DNA of 64,000 bases from JAWLHU01 sp041690255. GTDB lineage: Bacteria; Bacillota; Sulfobacillia; Symbiobacteriales; Symbiobacteriaceae. The stretch covers positions 62,001 to 126,000 of the forward strand of contig JAWLHU010000016.1 of the NCBI GenBank assembly GCA_041690255.1, given 5' to 3'. Every line of letters begins with the position of its first letter. Position 1 is the stretch's first letter. A program made the position numbers and the translations under genes. Of the stretch, positions 7,463 through 15,404 are shown one piece after another. The notes under the pieces are model-generated. The model saw only the letters and a program-made list of their open reading frames with translations, had not been told where the DNA came from and made no database searches.

Positions 7463-8323
7463 ATGGGGCTGAAGCGAGCAGATCGGGAACGGGTGGCTCC
7501 TGACGTCGCCTGTGTGCGAATCCTGATTGCGAACATCTGTCTGGTGGGGCTGCCGGGAGCGAAGAGCGGGGAGTGGGTGCTGGTCGATACCGGGACACCC
7601 ATGTGTGAGGGCTGGGTCCGCTCGGCCGCAGCCCGGTACTTCGGATGGGAGAGCCGCCCGGCCGCAATCCTCCTGACCCACGGCCACTTCGACCACGTGG
7701 GTGCGGTGGCGGATCTGGCGGATGAGTGGGGCGTTCCTATCTACGCCCACGAGAAGGAGTTGCCTTTTTTGACTGGAAAGGAGAGCTATCCGCCTGCCGA
7801 TCCCGCGGTGGGTGGCGGGCTGATGGCCCTGCTCTCCCCGCTCTATCCGCGGCGCCCGATCGATCTGGCTGACCGGGTGCAGGCGCTTCCCGCCGACGGT
7901 ACGGTGCCCGGCCTGCCCGACTGGCGCTGGCTTCACACCTCGGGCCACACGCCCGGTCACGTCTCGTTCTTCCGAGAGCGTGACCGGGTTCTGATCGCGG
8001 GCGATGCGATCACGACGGTGAAGCAGGAGTCCTTCTGGGCGGTGCTTACCCAGCGGCAGGCGCTGCACGGACCGCCCTCCTACTTCACGCCCGACTGGGT
8101 GGAGGCGAAGCGGTCGGTCGAGCGGCTGGCGGCGCTGAATCCGGCGGTGGCGGCGACCGGGCACGGGATCCCCATGCAAGGGGAGCGGCTGGCCCCGGAG
8201 TTGAGCGCACTCGCCAGGGAGTTCGACCGTCGGGCGGTACCGACTCGGGGGCGGAACATCAAGCGGGCGGTGGTTGAGCAGCCCGAGCGGGAGACGGAGA
8301 AGGGGCCGACCAAGGTCTGGTGA
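7463..8323 (+). CDS. MBL-fold metallo-hydrolase
   Basis: This 286-residue protein has the metallo-beta-lactamase signature THGHFDHVG near residue 74, the downstream ligand in HTSGHTPGHVSFF near 162, the Asp in LIAGDAI near 180 and a final His in ATGHGIPM near 233. All residues of a dinuclear metal site are therefore present. Such proteins are hydrolases of thioesters, lactones or similar cytosolic substrates; the exact one cannot be told. The last 40 residues are a basic tail. It ends next to a hairpin shared with the convergent mrfB gene. Confidence 0.88.
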   Translation: MGLKRADRERVAPDVACVRILIANICLVGLPGAKSGEWVLVDTGTPMCEGWVRSAAARYFGWESRPAAILLTHGHFDHVGAVADLADEWGVPIYAHEKELPFLTGKESYPPADPAVGGGLMALLSPLYPRRPIDLADRVQALPADGTVPGLPDWRWLHTSGHTPGHVSFFRERDRVLIAGDAITTVKQESFWAVLTQRQALHGPPSYFTPDWVEAKRSVERLAALNPAVAATGHGIPMQGERLAPELSALAREFDRRAVPTRGRNIKRAVVEQPERETEKGPTKVW

Positions 8324-8329
8324 AGCGAA

Positions 8330-8355
8330 GTGGCGCACTGTCTACAGTGCGCCAC
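8330..8355. terminator. Bidirectional hairpin between convergent genes
   Basis: A perfect 12-bp stem GTGGCGCACTGT (8330-8341) pairs with ACAGTGCGCCAC (8344-8355), with a 2-base loop (in practice the central pairs open). It starts a few bases after the MBL stop and includes the stop codon of the minus-strand mrfB. Only short T-runs flank it, so termination strength is uncertain. Confidence 0.6.
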
Positions 8356-9646
8356 GCTTTCGTTGAATCCGCTGCAGCCGGTGCTGCACCTCCTGCAACT
8401 CCCGCAGCGTCCCCGGGCCGTAGGCCCCGGCCAGGCTGCGCCGCTGCTCGGCGATCGCCAGCGCCCGCCGGGCCATCTCCTCGGCCAGCTCATACGAGCG
8501 GGTCACGTGCTCGTGGTACTTGGCCAGCTCGATCAGCGGGAAGAGGGAGAGGCCGCTGCCCCCCTCGACCATGCGCTGCCAGATCGAGACTGCCTGCTCA
8601 TGCTCCTTCGCCCGCTTGTAGGCGGTGGATAGCTGGCGCAGGAGCACACCCTCACCCACCGCCGCGACGCCCCGCTGCCGGGCCGTCTCATAGCAGGAGA
8701 GCGATTCGGACATCATCCCCCGGGATTCGTAGAGCCGCCCCAGGGCGAAGAGGTCGTCGCCGCAGAGCAGTTCGCCATCGGGCGCCATGCCGAGCGGGTC
8801 GGACACCATCTGGCCCATCCAGCCGGCGAGGGAGACGAGGGAGACGATATCGAGCCGGTTGTGCAGGATCACATCGGCCAGGGGCGCCACATTGCCGGTG
8901 CGCAGGTAGTCGAAGTAGAGCGGTGGGATCAGATGACCCGGTACATCGCCCTGGCGCTGGACGCCGAGGATCTGCAGTTCGAGATTCTGCAGGTGGCAGG
9001 CGCCCAGCCGTTCCTTCCAGAGCCGCCGGGCCGGGTGGAGCAGATCCAGGTGCGGGGCGCCCTGTAGCGGCACCCTACGCCGGCTCATGCGGTAGCGGGT
9101 CTCCATAAGCGGCCAGTCGAAGGACTTGCCGTTAAAGGAGACCAGCAGGTCGAAGCGGCTCAGATCAGCCGCGATCGCTTCGAGCATCGGCTCCTCTTCG
9201 GGATAGTCCCGCATGAAGTACTGTCGCACCACGAAATCATAGCCCTCAAAGAAGCCCAGGCCGACAAGGAAGGCGTAGGTGCCGGTGCCGCCCGCCAGGC
9301 CGGTCGTCTCGGTGTCGAAGAAGACCGCCCGGCGCAGATGGGTCACGGGCGGGACCTTGCCCAACTGCTCCCAGGCCGAGCCGGGAAGCCCCAGACAGAA
9401 CTCCAGCGGGAGCGGTCCCCGCCGGTACTCGATCGGGTAGCGGGTCTCGACATAGAAGGTCTCGCCGCTCTCGTTCGCGGTGGCGTACCCGTCAAGGATC
9501 CCGCCCAGCAGTACGGAGCGCGGCCCCTCCCCCGCATCCACCAGGGTGGGCGAGGGAACGGCCGCGGGGCGCGCCGCCGCCCGCTCTTCTTCGGCACGGG
9601 CGGTGCCGGCTGCCTTCAGCATGCGGAGGCGATCGCGCAGGTTCAT
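8342..9646 (-). CDS. mrfB: MrfB/YprB-like exonuclease with RNase H fold and TPR-like tail
   Basis: This 434-residue protein starts at ATG 9646 after GGAGGGAG. Residues about 110-300 form a DEDD-type RNase H-like exonuclease: AVFFDTETTGLAGGTGT, then SFNGKSFDWPL, a YRMSRRRVPLQG segment, and HNRLDIVSLVSL with the last Asp. Residues 320-430 are helical, TPR-like repeats. In Bacillus subtilis MrfB (YprB) works with the helicase MrfA in repair of mitomycin C lesions. Here the same helicase lies two genes upstream in the same direction, with a selenoprotein gene between them; gaps are 17 and 19 bases. Confidence 0.88.
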   Translation of the reverse strand: MNLRDRLRMLKAAGTARAEEERAAARPAAVPSPTLVDAGEGPRSVLLGGILDGYATANESGETFYVETRYPIEYRRGPLPLEFCLGLPGSAWEQLGKVPPVTHLRRAVFFDTETTGLAGGTGTYAFLVGLGFFEGYDFVVRQYFMRDYPEEEPMLEAIAADLSRFDLLVSFNGKSFDWPLMETRYRMSRRRVPLQGAPHLDLLHPARRLWKERLGACHLQNLELQILGVQRQGDVPGHLIPPLYFDYLRTGNVAPLADVILHNRLDIVSLVSLAGWMGQMVSDPLGMAPDGELLCGDDLFALGRLYESRGMMSESLSCYETARQRGVAAVGEGVLLRQLSTAYKRAKEHEQAVSIWQRMVEGGSGLSLFPLIELAKYHEHVTRSYELAEEMARRALAIAEQRRSLAGAYGPGTLRELQEVQHRLQRIQRKRGAL

Positions 9647-9665
9647 GTGAGCTCCCTCCGTCGGG

Positions 9666-9893
9666 TTACAGGCCGAGTGAGCGGACGACCTCACCAGTCT
9701 CGGGGAAGCGGCCCAGCGCCTTCTTCGAGAAGACCAGGTCTCCCATGTGGGTCACCTCGAAGACCCCGCCCGATGAGGGGATCATCTCCACCTTGATCGT
9801 CGGATCGGCGGAGCGCAGTTCAGCCGCCAGACCGGCGGCACGCTTGTCGTACCCTCAAGAGGTGCAGTACTCGATTGCGATCTTCTTCGACAA
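9666..9893 (-). CDS. SelW/Rdx-family selenoprotein (in-frame UGA at 9857-9855)
   Basis: From TTG 9893 (AAGGAGG seven bases upstream) the minus strand reads 75 codons with one internal TGA at codon 13, giving the redox motif C10-T-S-U13. The rest matches Rdx/SelW proteins end to end: IEYCTSU, DKRAAGLAAEL, a PSSGGVFEV block at residues 39-47, DLVFSKK and GRFPETGEVV, ending at TAA 9668-9666. The thioredoxin-like fold with CxxU or CxxC acts in thiol-disulfide chemistry. A perfect hairpin with a GGUCU loop follows the UGA at the usual distance, as in bacterial SECIS elements. Conventional gene calling would miss or split this gene. It lies between mrfA and mrfB in one operon. Confidence 0.9.
9823..9839 (-). 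promoter_or_regulatory. Bacterial SECIS element
   Basis: On the minus strand GCCGCC (9839-9834) pairs perfectly with GGCGGC (9828-9823) and closes the five-base loop GGUCU (9833-9829), the loop sequence of the Escherichia coli fdhF SECIS bound by SelB. The loop begins 21 bases after the UGA codon. The hairpin lies wholly within the coding sequence, as bacterial SECIS elements do. Confidence 0.85.
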
Positions 9894-9910
9894 GGCAACT
9901 CCTCCTTGTG

Positions 9911-12187
9911 CTAGTGTGCGAAGCGACTTGCCAGGGCACGCTCCAGAAGCCGCAGGACACCCTGCTTCGCCCCCTGTAGATTCCCGGTCTCCGCCGCCGG
10001 CCCCACGCAGGCGGGGCAGCCATGCTCACAACCGCAGGCCCGGACCCGCTCGTAGGCCGATCCGATCAGATCGGCGTGCAGGTCGAAGCACTTCTCGCCC
10101 AGGCCAATGCCCGCCGGGTAGGCGTCGTAGAGGTAGACCGTCGGCATCTCCTCGAACGGGGAGCGGACCTGGACCACCTGGTGCAGATCGCTGGGGTCGC
10201 ACATGAGGTAGAGGGGCGCCAGCCCCTTCAGCAGCGAGCCTAGCCCGACCAGGGCCGACTGCAGCTCGTCCTGGCTGTAATCGAGGCAGATCTCCGGCGG
10301 GAGCGAGACCCAGTAGGCGGCGGTGTGCATCTGGTACTCGGGCAGGTGGATCTCGCCCCAGCCCAGGTTCTCGTGAGTGTGGAGCCGGATCTTCTTGAAG
10401 ATCGTCGCCTTGGCGGCGGTCATCACCTCGCCGAAATGGACGTGCAGCCCCAGTTCCTGCTTCTGCCTGATGACATCCAGCGGCTTGATCGTCACCGCCA
10501 GATTGGCATCGGTATAGTATTCCACGTTCACCCCGTGCACATAAGCCTTCTTCTCATCCCAGTCCAGTTTGTCCACGTGATACTGAACGCCCTGGTGCAG
10601 GTAGATCGCGTTCGTGTGCACCATGGTCATGGCGCCGAGCTGATCGATCTCGCCCAGGACCTGCGGGCTACCGGTCACCGACTGATCGATGATCACGACG
10701 TTCTCGGCATCCACGCTGCGCAGGGAGATATTCTCCGCCGGGAAGTTCTCCGCTGACCAGTGGTACTTCCCGCCGGCCTTCCGCAGGATCCGCTCCTCCT
10801 CCAGGTAATCCAGGATCTCGACCGTCGTGTCGACCCCGAACTTCTCGCCGTCGACAAATGGCAGCTCGAAGGCGGCACATTTCAAATGACTGACGAGGAT
10901 CAGGAGGTTGTTCGGATTGATCAGGCCCAGCTCCGGCGGCCGGTCGAAGAAGTACTCCGGATGCTCCATGACATATTGATCAAGAGGCGCTGCGGAGCCA
11001 ACCATGATCGTCAGCGCCGTGGAGCCGCGTCGTCCGGCCCGCCCCGCCTGCTGCCAGGAGGAGGCGATCGAGCCCGGATAGCCGGCCATGACACAGGCCT
11101 CCAACTGGCCAATGTCAATGCCCAGTTCCAGTGCATTGGTCGAGATGACCCCCATGATCTCGCCGTTCCGCAAGCCGGCCTCGATCTCGCGCCGCTCCAG
11201 GGGCCGGTAGCCGCCCCGGTAGCCCTTGATCTTGCTCGCTTTCCCGGGGCCTACCCGCTCGCGCAGGTAGGTGGTCAGGACTTCCACGTTCTGGCGGGAG
11301 CGGGCGAAGATGATCGTCTGGATATTGTTCCGCAGCAGTTCCCCAGCCACCCGGGTCGCCGACTTGACGCTCCCCTCCCGCAGCCCGTCGCGGGTGACGA
11401 TCGGCGGGTTGAAGAAGAGGAAGTGCTTCTCGCCGCGCGGTGCGCCGTTGTTGTCGATCAGCCGGGCCGGCTGCTCGATCAGGTTCTCCGCCAGCTCTTG
11501 TGGGTTGGCGATCGTGGCCGACGAGCAGAGGAAGACGGGCTTGGAGCCGTAGAACTCACAGATGCGGCGCAGCCGCCGGAGCAGGTTGGCCAGGTGGGAG
11601 CCGAAGACGCCGCGGTACTGGTGAAGCTCATCGATCACGACATACTTGAGATTCTCAAAGAGCTTGACCCACTTCGTATGGTGCGGCAGAACGCCGGTAT
11701 GCAGCATATCCGGGTTGGTGATCACGATATGTCCCGCTTGGCGACAGACCTGCCGCACCTGTGGCGGCGTGTCACCGTCGTAAACATAGGACTTTATTTC
11801 AGTCCCCAACGTATCTGCCAGCGATTTGACCTCGGCCACCTGGTCCTGGGCCAGCGCCTTGGTCGGGAAGAGGTAGAGCGCCCGGCTGGATGGCTCCTGC
11901 AGGATCGTGTGCAGCACCGGCAGGTTGTAGCACATGGATTTGCCGGATGCGGTGGGGGTGACTACCACCGTGTTCTGCCCGGCCAGGGCGGCGGTGATCG
12001 CATCGGTCTGATGGGTGTAGAGCTGGTGGATTCCCCGCCCCTTCAGCGCAGCAATGATCCGCTCGTCCAGGCCCGCGGGCCAGTCGCCGTACCGGGGCGG
12101 CACGGGGGGCAAGGTCTCCCAGTGGCGGATATTCGGACCGAAGGCGGGATCCCGCTTCAACTGGTCCAGGAACTGCTCCAGGTTCAT
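9911..12187 (-). CDS. mrfA: MrfA/YprA-like DEAD/DEAH helicase with DUF1998 zinc domain
   Basis: This 758-residue protein starts at ATG 12187 (GGAGG seven bases upstream). The helicase core shows VVVTPTASGKSMCY (Walker A, near residue 76), VVIDELHQYRG (DEVH-like Walker B), CSSATIANP (motif III), TNALELGIDIG and QQAGRAGRRG (motif VI). The C-terminus is the DUF1998/MZB region with the four-Cys cluster CGCEHGCPAC near residue 730. It matches Bacillus YprA/MrfA, a 3'-5' helicase acting with MrfB in mitomycin repair. It is first in the operon mrfA - selW-like - mrfB. The upstream gene bshB1 diverges with only 31 bases between start codons. Confidence 0.93.
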   Translation of the reverse strand: MNLEQFLDQLKRDPAFGPNIRHWETLPPVPPRYGDWPAGLDERIIAALKGRGIHQLYTHQTDAITAALAGQNTVVVTPTASGKSMCYNLPVLHTILQEPSSRALYLFPTKALAQDQVAEVKSLADTLGTEIKSYVYDGDTPPQVRQVCRQAGHIVITNPDMLHTGVLPHHTKWVKLFENLKYVVIDELHQYRGVFGSHLANLLRRLRRICEFYGSKPVFLCSSATIANPQELAENLIEQPARLIDNNGAPRGEKHFLFFNPPIVTRDGLREGSVKSATRVAGELLRNNIQTIIFARSRQNVEVLTTYLRERVGPGKASKIKGYRGGYRPLERREIEAGLRNGEIMGVISTNALELGIDIGQLEACVMAGYPGSIASSWQQAGRAGRRGSTALTIMVGSAAPLDQYVMEHPEYFFDRPPELGLINPNNLLILVSHLKCAAFELPFVDGEKFGVDTTVEILDYLEEERILRKAGGKYHWSAENFPAENISLRSVDAENVVIIDQSVTGSPQVLGEIDQLGAMTMVHTNAIYLHQGVQYHVDKLDWDEKKAYVHGVNVEYYTDANLAVTIKPLDVIRQKQELGLHVHFGEVMTAAKATIFKKIRLHTHENLGWGEIHLPEYQMHTAAYWVSLPPEICLDYSQDELQSALVGLGSLLKGLAPLYLMCDPSDLHQVVQVRSPFEEMPTVYLYDAYPAGIGLGEKCFDLHADLIGSAYERVRACGCEHGCPACVGPAAETGNLQGAKQGVLRLLERALASRFAH

Positions 12188-12218
12188 GGCACGACCTCCA
12201 GGAGGGAAAACGCTCGTA

Positions 12219-12920
12219 ATGAACATCGATCTATTGGCGATTGGACCGCATCCGGATGATGTGGAACTGGGCATGGGCGGTACGCTGGCCCGTCACGCTG
12301 CCGACGGCTATCGGACAGCGGTTATCGACCTGACCCGCGGCGAGATGGGCTCGAATGGTACGCCCGAGGGGCGGGTGGCCGAGGGGGAGGCGGCGGCGCG
12401 GATCCTGGGCTGCCAGTGGCGGCGGAATCTCAGCCTGCCCGACCGGGGGCTGGATCACCGGGATCCGGCGCAACTGCGGGCGGTGGTGGAGGCGATTCGG
12501 GCGGCCCGACCGAAGGTCCTGGCGATCAACTGGGGGATCGACCGGCATCCGGATCATCGGAGCGGCAGCCAGTTGGTGGAGGAGGCGGTCTTCACCGCCG
12601 GGCTGCGCCGGTACGAGACCGGGCAGGAGGCGTACCGTCCCTCGCAGGTTCTCTTTTACTTCATCAACGATGAGGCCGAACCCTCCCTTCTGGTCGACGT
12701 AACCCCCTTCCATGCCCAAAAAATCGAAAGCCTGTTCGCCCATACGTCCCAGTTCGCCCGCGAGGAGGGCGAGGTGGAGACGAGGCTGAACAGGGATGTT
12801 GGGCTCCCGTACCGGGTGGAGGCACGGGACCGGCTCTTTGGCCACAAGGCGGGCGTCGAGTTTGCGGAGGGGTTCGTGATCAAGCAGCCGCTGGTGGTGG
12901 CCGATCTGATGCATCTGTAA
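12219..12920 (+). CDS. bshB1: Bacillithiol biosynthesis deacetylase BshB1
   Basis: This 233-residue LmbE/PIG-L fold protein has the zinc motif AIGPHPDDVELGMGG (residues 6-20), RGEMGSNGT and the HPDH segment near residue 110. BshB1 removes the acetyl group from GlcNAc-malate to give GlcN-malate, the second step of bacillithiol synthesis. GGAGGG at 12201-12206 is the ribosome site; the 12-base spacing to ATG 12219 is slightly long. It is followed 18 bases later by bshA, and the pair explains the function well. bshC is not in this window. Confidence 0.93.
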   Translation: MNIDLLAIGPHPDDVELGMGGTLARHAADGYRTAVIDLTRGEMGSNGTPEGRVAEGEAAARILGCQWRRNLSLPDRGLDHRDPAQLRAVVEAIRAARPKVLAINWGIDRHPDHRSGSQLVEEAVFTAGLRRYETGQEAYRPSQVLFYFINDEAEPSLLVDVTPFHAQKIESLFAHTSQFAREEGEVETRLNRDVGLPYRVEARDRLFGHKAGVEFAEGFVIKQPLVVADLMHL

Positions 12921-12938
12921 CGCAAGGGGGGAATGGGC

Positions 12939-14087
12939 ATGCGGGTAGGGATTGTCTGCTATCCGAGTGTGGGGGGAAGTGGCATTGTCGCGACCGAACT
13001 GGCCTTTCAGTTGGCGCGGCGCGGGCATGAGGTCCATGTGATCTCGTCTGATATCCCGTTCCGGCTGAGCCGGTTCGAGGCGAATATCCGGTTTCACCAG
13101 GTTGATATACCGGTCTATCCGCTCTTCAAGGAGCCGCCCTATCTGCTCAGTCTGGCGAACAAGCTGGTGGAGGTCCACCGGATGGTCGGGCTGGATGTCA
13201 TCCACGCGCATTACGCGATCCCGCACGCCACAGCCGCTTTCCTGGCTCGGGAGATGATCGGTCCGGGCGGCCCGAAGATCGTGACGACCCTGCACGGGAC
13301 CGACATTACGCTCATGGGCACCGATCCCTCCTTCACGGAGATCATCGCCTTCTCGATCGACCGGTCCGATGCGGTCACCACCGTCTCGGAGTCGCTACGG
13401 CAAGATACCTACCAGAACCTCCCTGTGACGTCGGTGATCGAGGTGATCCCGAACTTCCTGGACTGTGATCAGTGGCGCAGGGTGCCGACCGATGGGGTTT
13501 GCGACCAGCTCTGCCCCCCGGGAGAGCGGGTGCTGATCCACATGTCCAACTTTCGGAAGGTGAAGCGGACGGATGATGTGATCCGGGTCTTTGCCCGGGT
13601 GGCGGCGGAGGTGAAGGCCCGGCTGATCCTGGTGGGCGATGGCCCGGAACTGGGCCACACCCTTGCCCTGGCCAGCCAGTTGGGCGTCCGGGAGCGGGTG
13701 GTGGTCCTCGGGAATCAGGAACAGGTGGTGCCGCTCCTCTCGGTCGCCGATCTCTTCCTGCTGCCCAGCGAGCAGGAGTCCTTCGGCCTGGCCGCCCTGG
13801 AGGCGATGGCCTGCGGCGTGCCGGTGATCGCCTCGAACACCGGGGGGATCCCCGAGGTGGTGGTGGATGGCGAGACCGGGATTCTGCGGGCCCCCGGCGA
13901 TGTGGAGGGCATGGCGGATGCGGCGCTGGGGCTGCTGCGGGAGCCGTCGCTGCTGGAGCGGTTCCGGCAGGCCTCGGTGGAGCGGGCGAGGCAGGCGTTC
14001 TGCGCGCAGAGGGTCGTGCCGCGGTATGAGGCACTCTACGAGCGGGTTGTCGGGGGGGAGCGGCCCGCCGCTCGTGAGCTGACTTGA
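12939..14087 (+). CDS. bshA: N-acetyl-alpha-D-glucosaminyl L-malate synthase BshA
   Basis: This 382-residue GT4 glycosyltransferase joins UDP-GlcNAc and L-malate in the first step of bacillithiol synthesis. The N-terminal signature MRVGIVCYPSVGGSGIVATE is typical of BshA, and the C-terminal half shows the GT-B donor site (LLPSEQESFGLAALEAMACG and SNTGGIPEVV with the E-x7-E pair). ATG 12939 has AAGGGGGG seven bases upstream, whereas ATG 12933 is only one base from it, so I prefer 12939. The stop overlaps the TTG start of the next gene by four bases. Confidence 0.95.
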   Translation: MRVGIVCYPSVGGSGIVATELAFQLARRGHEVHVISSDIPFRLSRFEANIRFHQVDIPVYPLFKEPPYLLSLANKLVEVHRMVGLDVIHAHYAIPHATAAFLAREMIGPGGPKIVTTLHGTDITLMGTDPSFTEIIAFSIDRSDAVTTVSESLRQDTYQNLPVTSVIEVIPNFLDCDQWRRVPTDGVCDQLCPPGERVLIHMSNFRKVKRTDDVIRVFARVAAEVKARLILVGDGPELGHTLALASQLGVRERVVVLGNQEQVVPLLSVADLFLLPSEQESFGLAALEAMACGVPVIASNTGGIPEVVVDGETGILRAPGDVEGMADAALGLLREPSLLERFRQASVERARQAFCAQRVVPRYEALYERVVGGERPAARELT

Positions 14088-15103
14088 GTCTACCACTCTC
14101 GGTACTCGACCTCGCACCGATCACCGCTGGAACGAGCGCCTCGCAGACCCTGCGTAATACTCTGGACCTGGCGCAGCACGCCGACCGGCTCGGCTACACC
14201 CGCTATTGGCTGGCGGAGCATCACAACATGCCCGCGATCGCCAGCTCGGCGCCGGAGATCATGATCGGGCAGGTGGCCCGTGTGACCGAGCGAATCCGGG
14301 TGGGCTCCGGCGGAATCATGCTGCCCAACCATGCCCCACTTAAGGTAGCGGAGAGCTTCCACACCCTGGAGGCGCTCTTCCCGGGCCGGATTGACCTGGG
14401 CATTGGCCGGGCGCCGGGCTCGGACCAGATCTCGGCCCTGGCCCTGCGCGGCGGCAGCCGGAAAGCCTTGCTGGCCGATGATTTCCCGCAGCAGTTGGCC
14501 GACCTCTTCGGCTTCTCTGAGGCCAATCTCCCCGCGGAGCATCCCTATCGCACGGTGCGGGCGATCCCGGGCGATGTCACCCTGCCGCCGGTCTGGCTGC
14601 TGGGTTCCAGCGATTACAGCGCCCGCCTGGCCGCGAAGCTGGGCCTCGGCTTCGCCTTCGCCGCCCACTTCAGCGCACACGATGCCGAGATGGCCATGCT
14701 GGCCTACCGGAGCGGCTTTTCGCCCTCCCGTTACCTTGCAGAGCCCCACGCGATCATCGCGATCTCCGCCGTTTGCGGGGAGACAGCCGAGCGGGCTGAT
14801 TACCTGGCCGCCAGCCAGGACCTCTTCTGGATCCGCTTCGTGGCGGGGCGGATCGAGCCCTATCCGAGCCCGGAGGAGGCGCTCGCCTACCCGTACACGC
14901 AGGAGGAGCGGGCCCGGATCGACGCCCGGCGCGCCCAGCAGATCATCGGCGATCCGGCCCGGGTGAAGCAGGAGCTGATCGCCCTGGCGGAGCGGACGCG
15001 GGCCGACGAGGTGATGATCCTCTCCCCGATCTACGCCCATGCGGACCGGATCCGGTCCTATGAGCTGATTGCGGAGGCATTCGATCTGAATCGGCAGGGC
15101 TAA
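14084..15103 (+). CDS. LLM-class flavin-dependent oxidoreductase (luciferase-like)
   Basis: This 339-residue TIM-barrel protein resembles the YhbW-type group of bacterial luciferase-like monooxygenases: SVLDLAPITAG at the start, YWLAEHHNMPAIASS near residue 45, RIRVGSGGIMLPNHAPL, and FPGRIDLGIGRAPG near 110. It probably uses FMNH2 and oxygen or a related flavin chemistry; the substrate is unknown. It starts at TTG 14084 inside the bshA stop codon (TTGA overlap), so it is co-translated with the bacillithiol genes. A thiol-linked or detoxification role is only suggested by this linkage. Confidence 0.85.
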   Translation: MSLPLSVLDLAPITAGTSASQTLRNTLDLAQHADRLGYTRYWLAEHHNMPAIASSAPEIMIGQVARVTERIRVGSGGIMLPNHAPLKVAESFHTLEALFPGRIDLGIGRAPGSDQISALALRGGSRKALLADDFPQQLADLFGFSEANLPAEHPYRTVRAIPGDVTLPPVWLLGSSDYSARLAAKLGLGFAFAAHFSAHDAEMAMLAYRSGFSPSRYLAEPHAIIAISAVCGETAERADYLAASQDLFWIRFVAGRIEPYPSPEEALAYPYTQEERARIDARRAQQIIGDPARVKQELIALAERTRADEVMILSPIYAHADRIRSYELIAEAFDLNRQG

Positions 15104-15404
15104 TCGTTGCGGTAGCGGTTTACAGCGTGTGCCGGTCTCCGTCCAGGATTTGACGATTGTGCCGAAGTGCGCCTTTAAAGAACGGCGCGAGATCTGCGGA
15201 CATCCTGCTTGCGGATCGAGGCTCTCTCCGGTTCGGGCGCGCTCCCAATCCTCGGCCCGTGCCACCGGGGCCCTCGTTCCGTCCTTTTTGCCTTTCCTTT
15301 GCCCCGTTGCGTAAGAGATGGCATGAGTCCCACAAGGATGAGCTCGCCCCAGCGGAACAGACCACGGACCCCCGGGCTCTCCAGCCCGGGGGTCAATTTC
15401 GCCC
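15104..15404. other. Intergenic region with possible promoter and a terminator-like hairpin
   Basis: No coding sequence is supported. A weak plus-strand promoter-like pair, TTGACG (15149) and TTTAAA 18 bases later, is followed about 190 bases on by the 12-bp hairpin at 15367-15394. A short RNA could be made between them. I could not fit the sequence to tmRNA, RNase P, SRP, 6S or a known riboswitch. The hairpin also serves as the 3' hairpin of the convergent amidase gene that ends at 15405. Confidence 0.35.
15367..15394. terminator. GC-rich hairpin between convergent units
   Basis: GACCCCCGGGCT (15367-15378) pairs with AGCCCGGGGGTC (15383-15394) around a CTCC loop. On the plus strand it is followed by AATTTC, on the minus strand by CGTGG, so the T-run is poor on both sides; the stem alone is strong. 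Confidence 0.65.

Noticed and set aside
15104..15404. 6S, SRP, RNase P or tmRNA gene
   Set aside because: None of the conserved cores of these RNAs is present, and the long-range pairing I could find is too weak.
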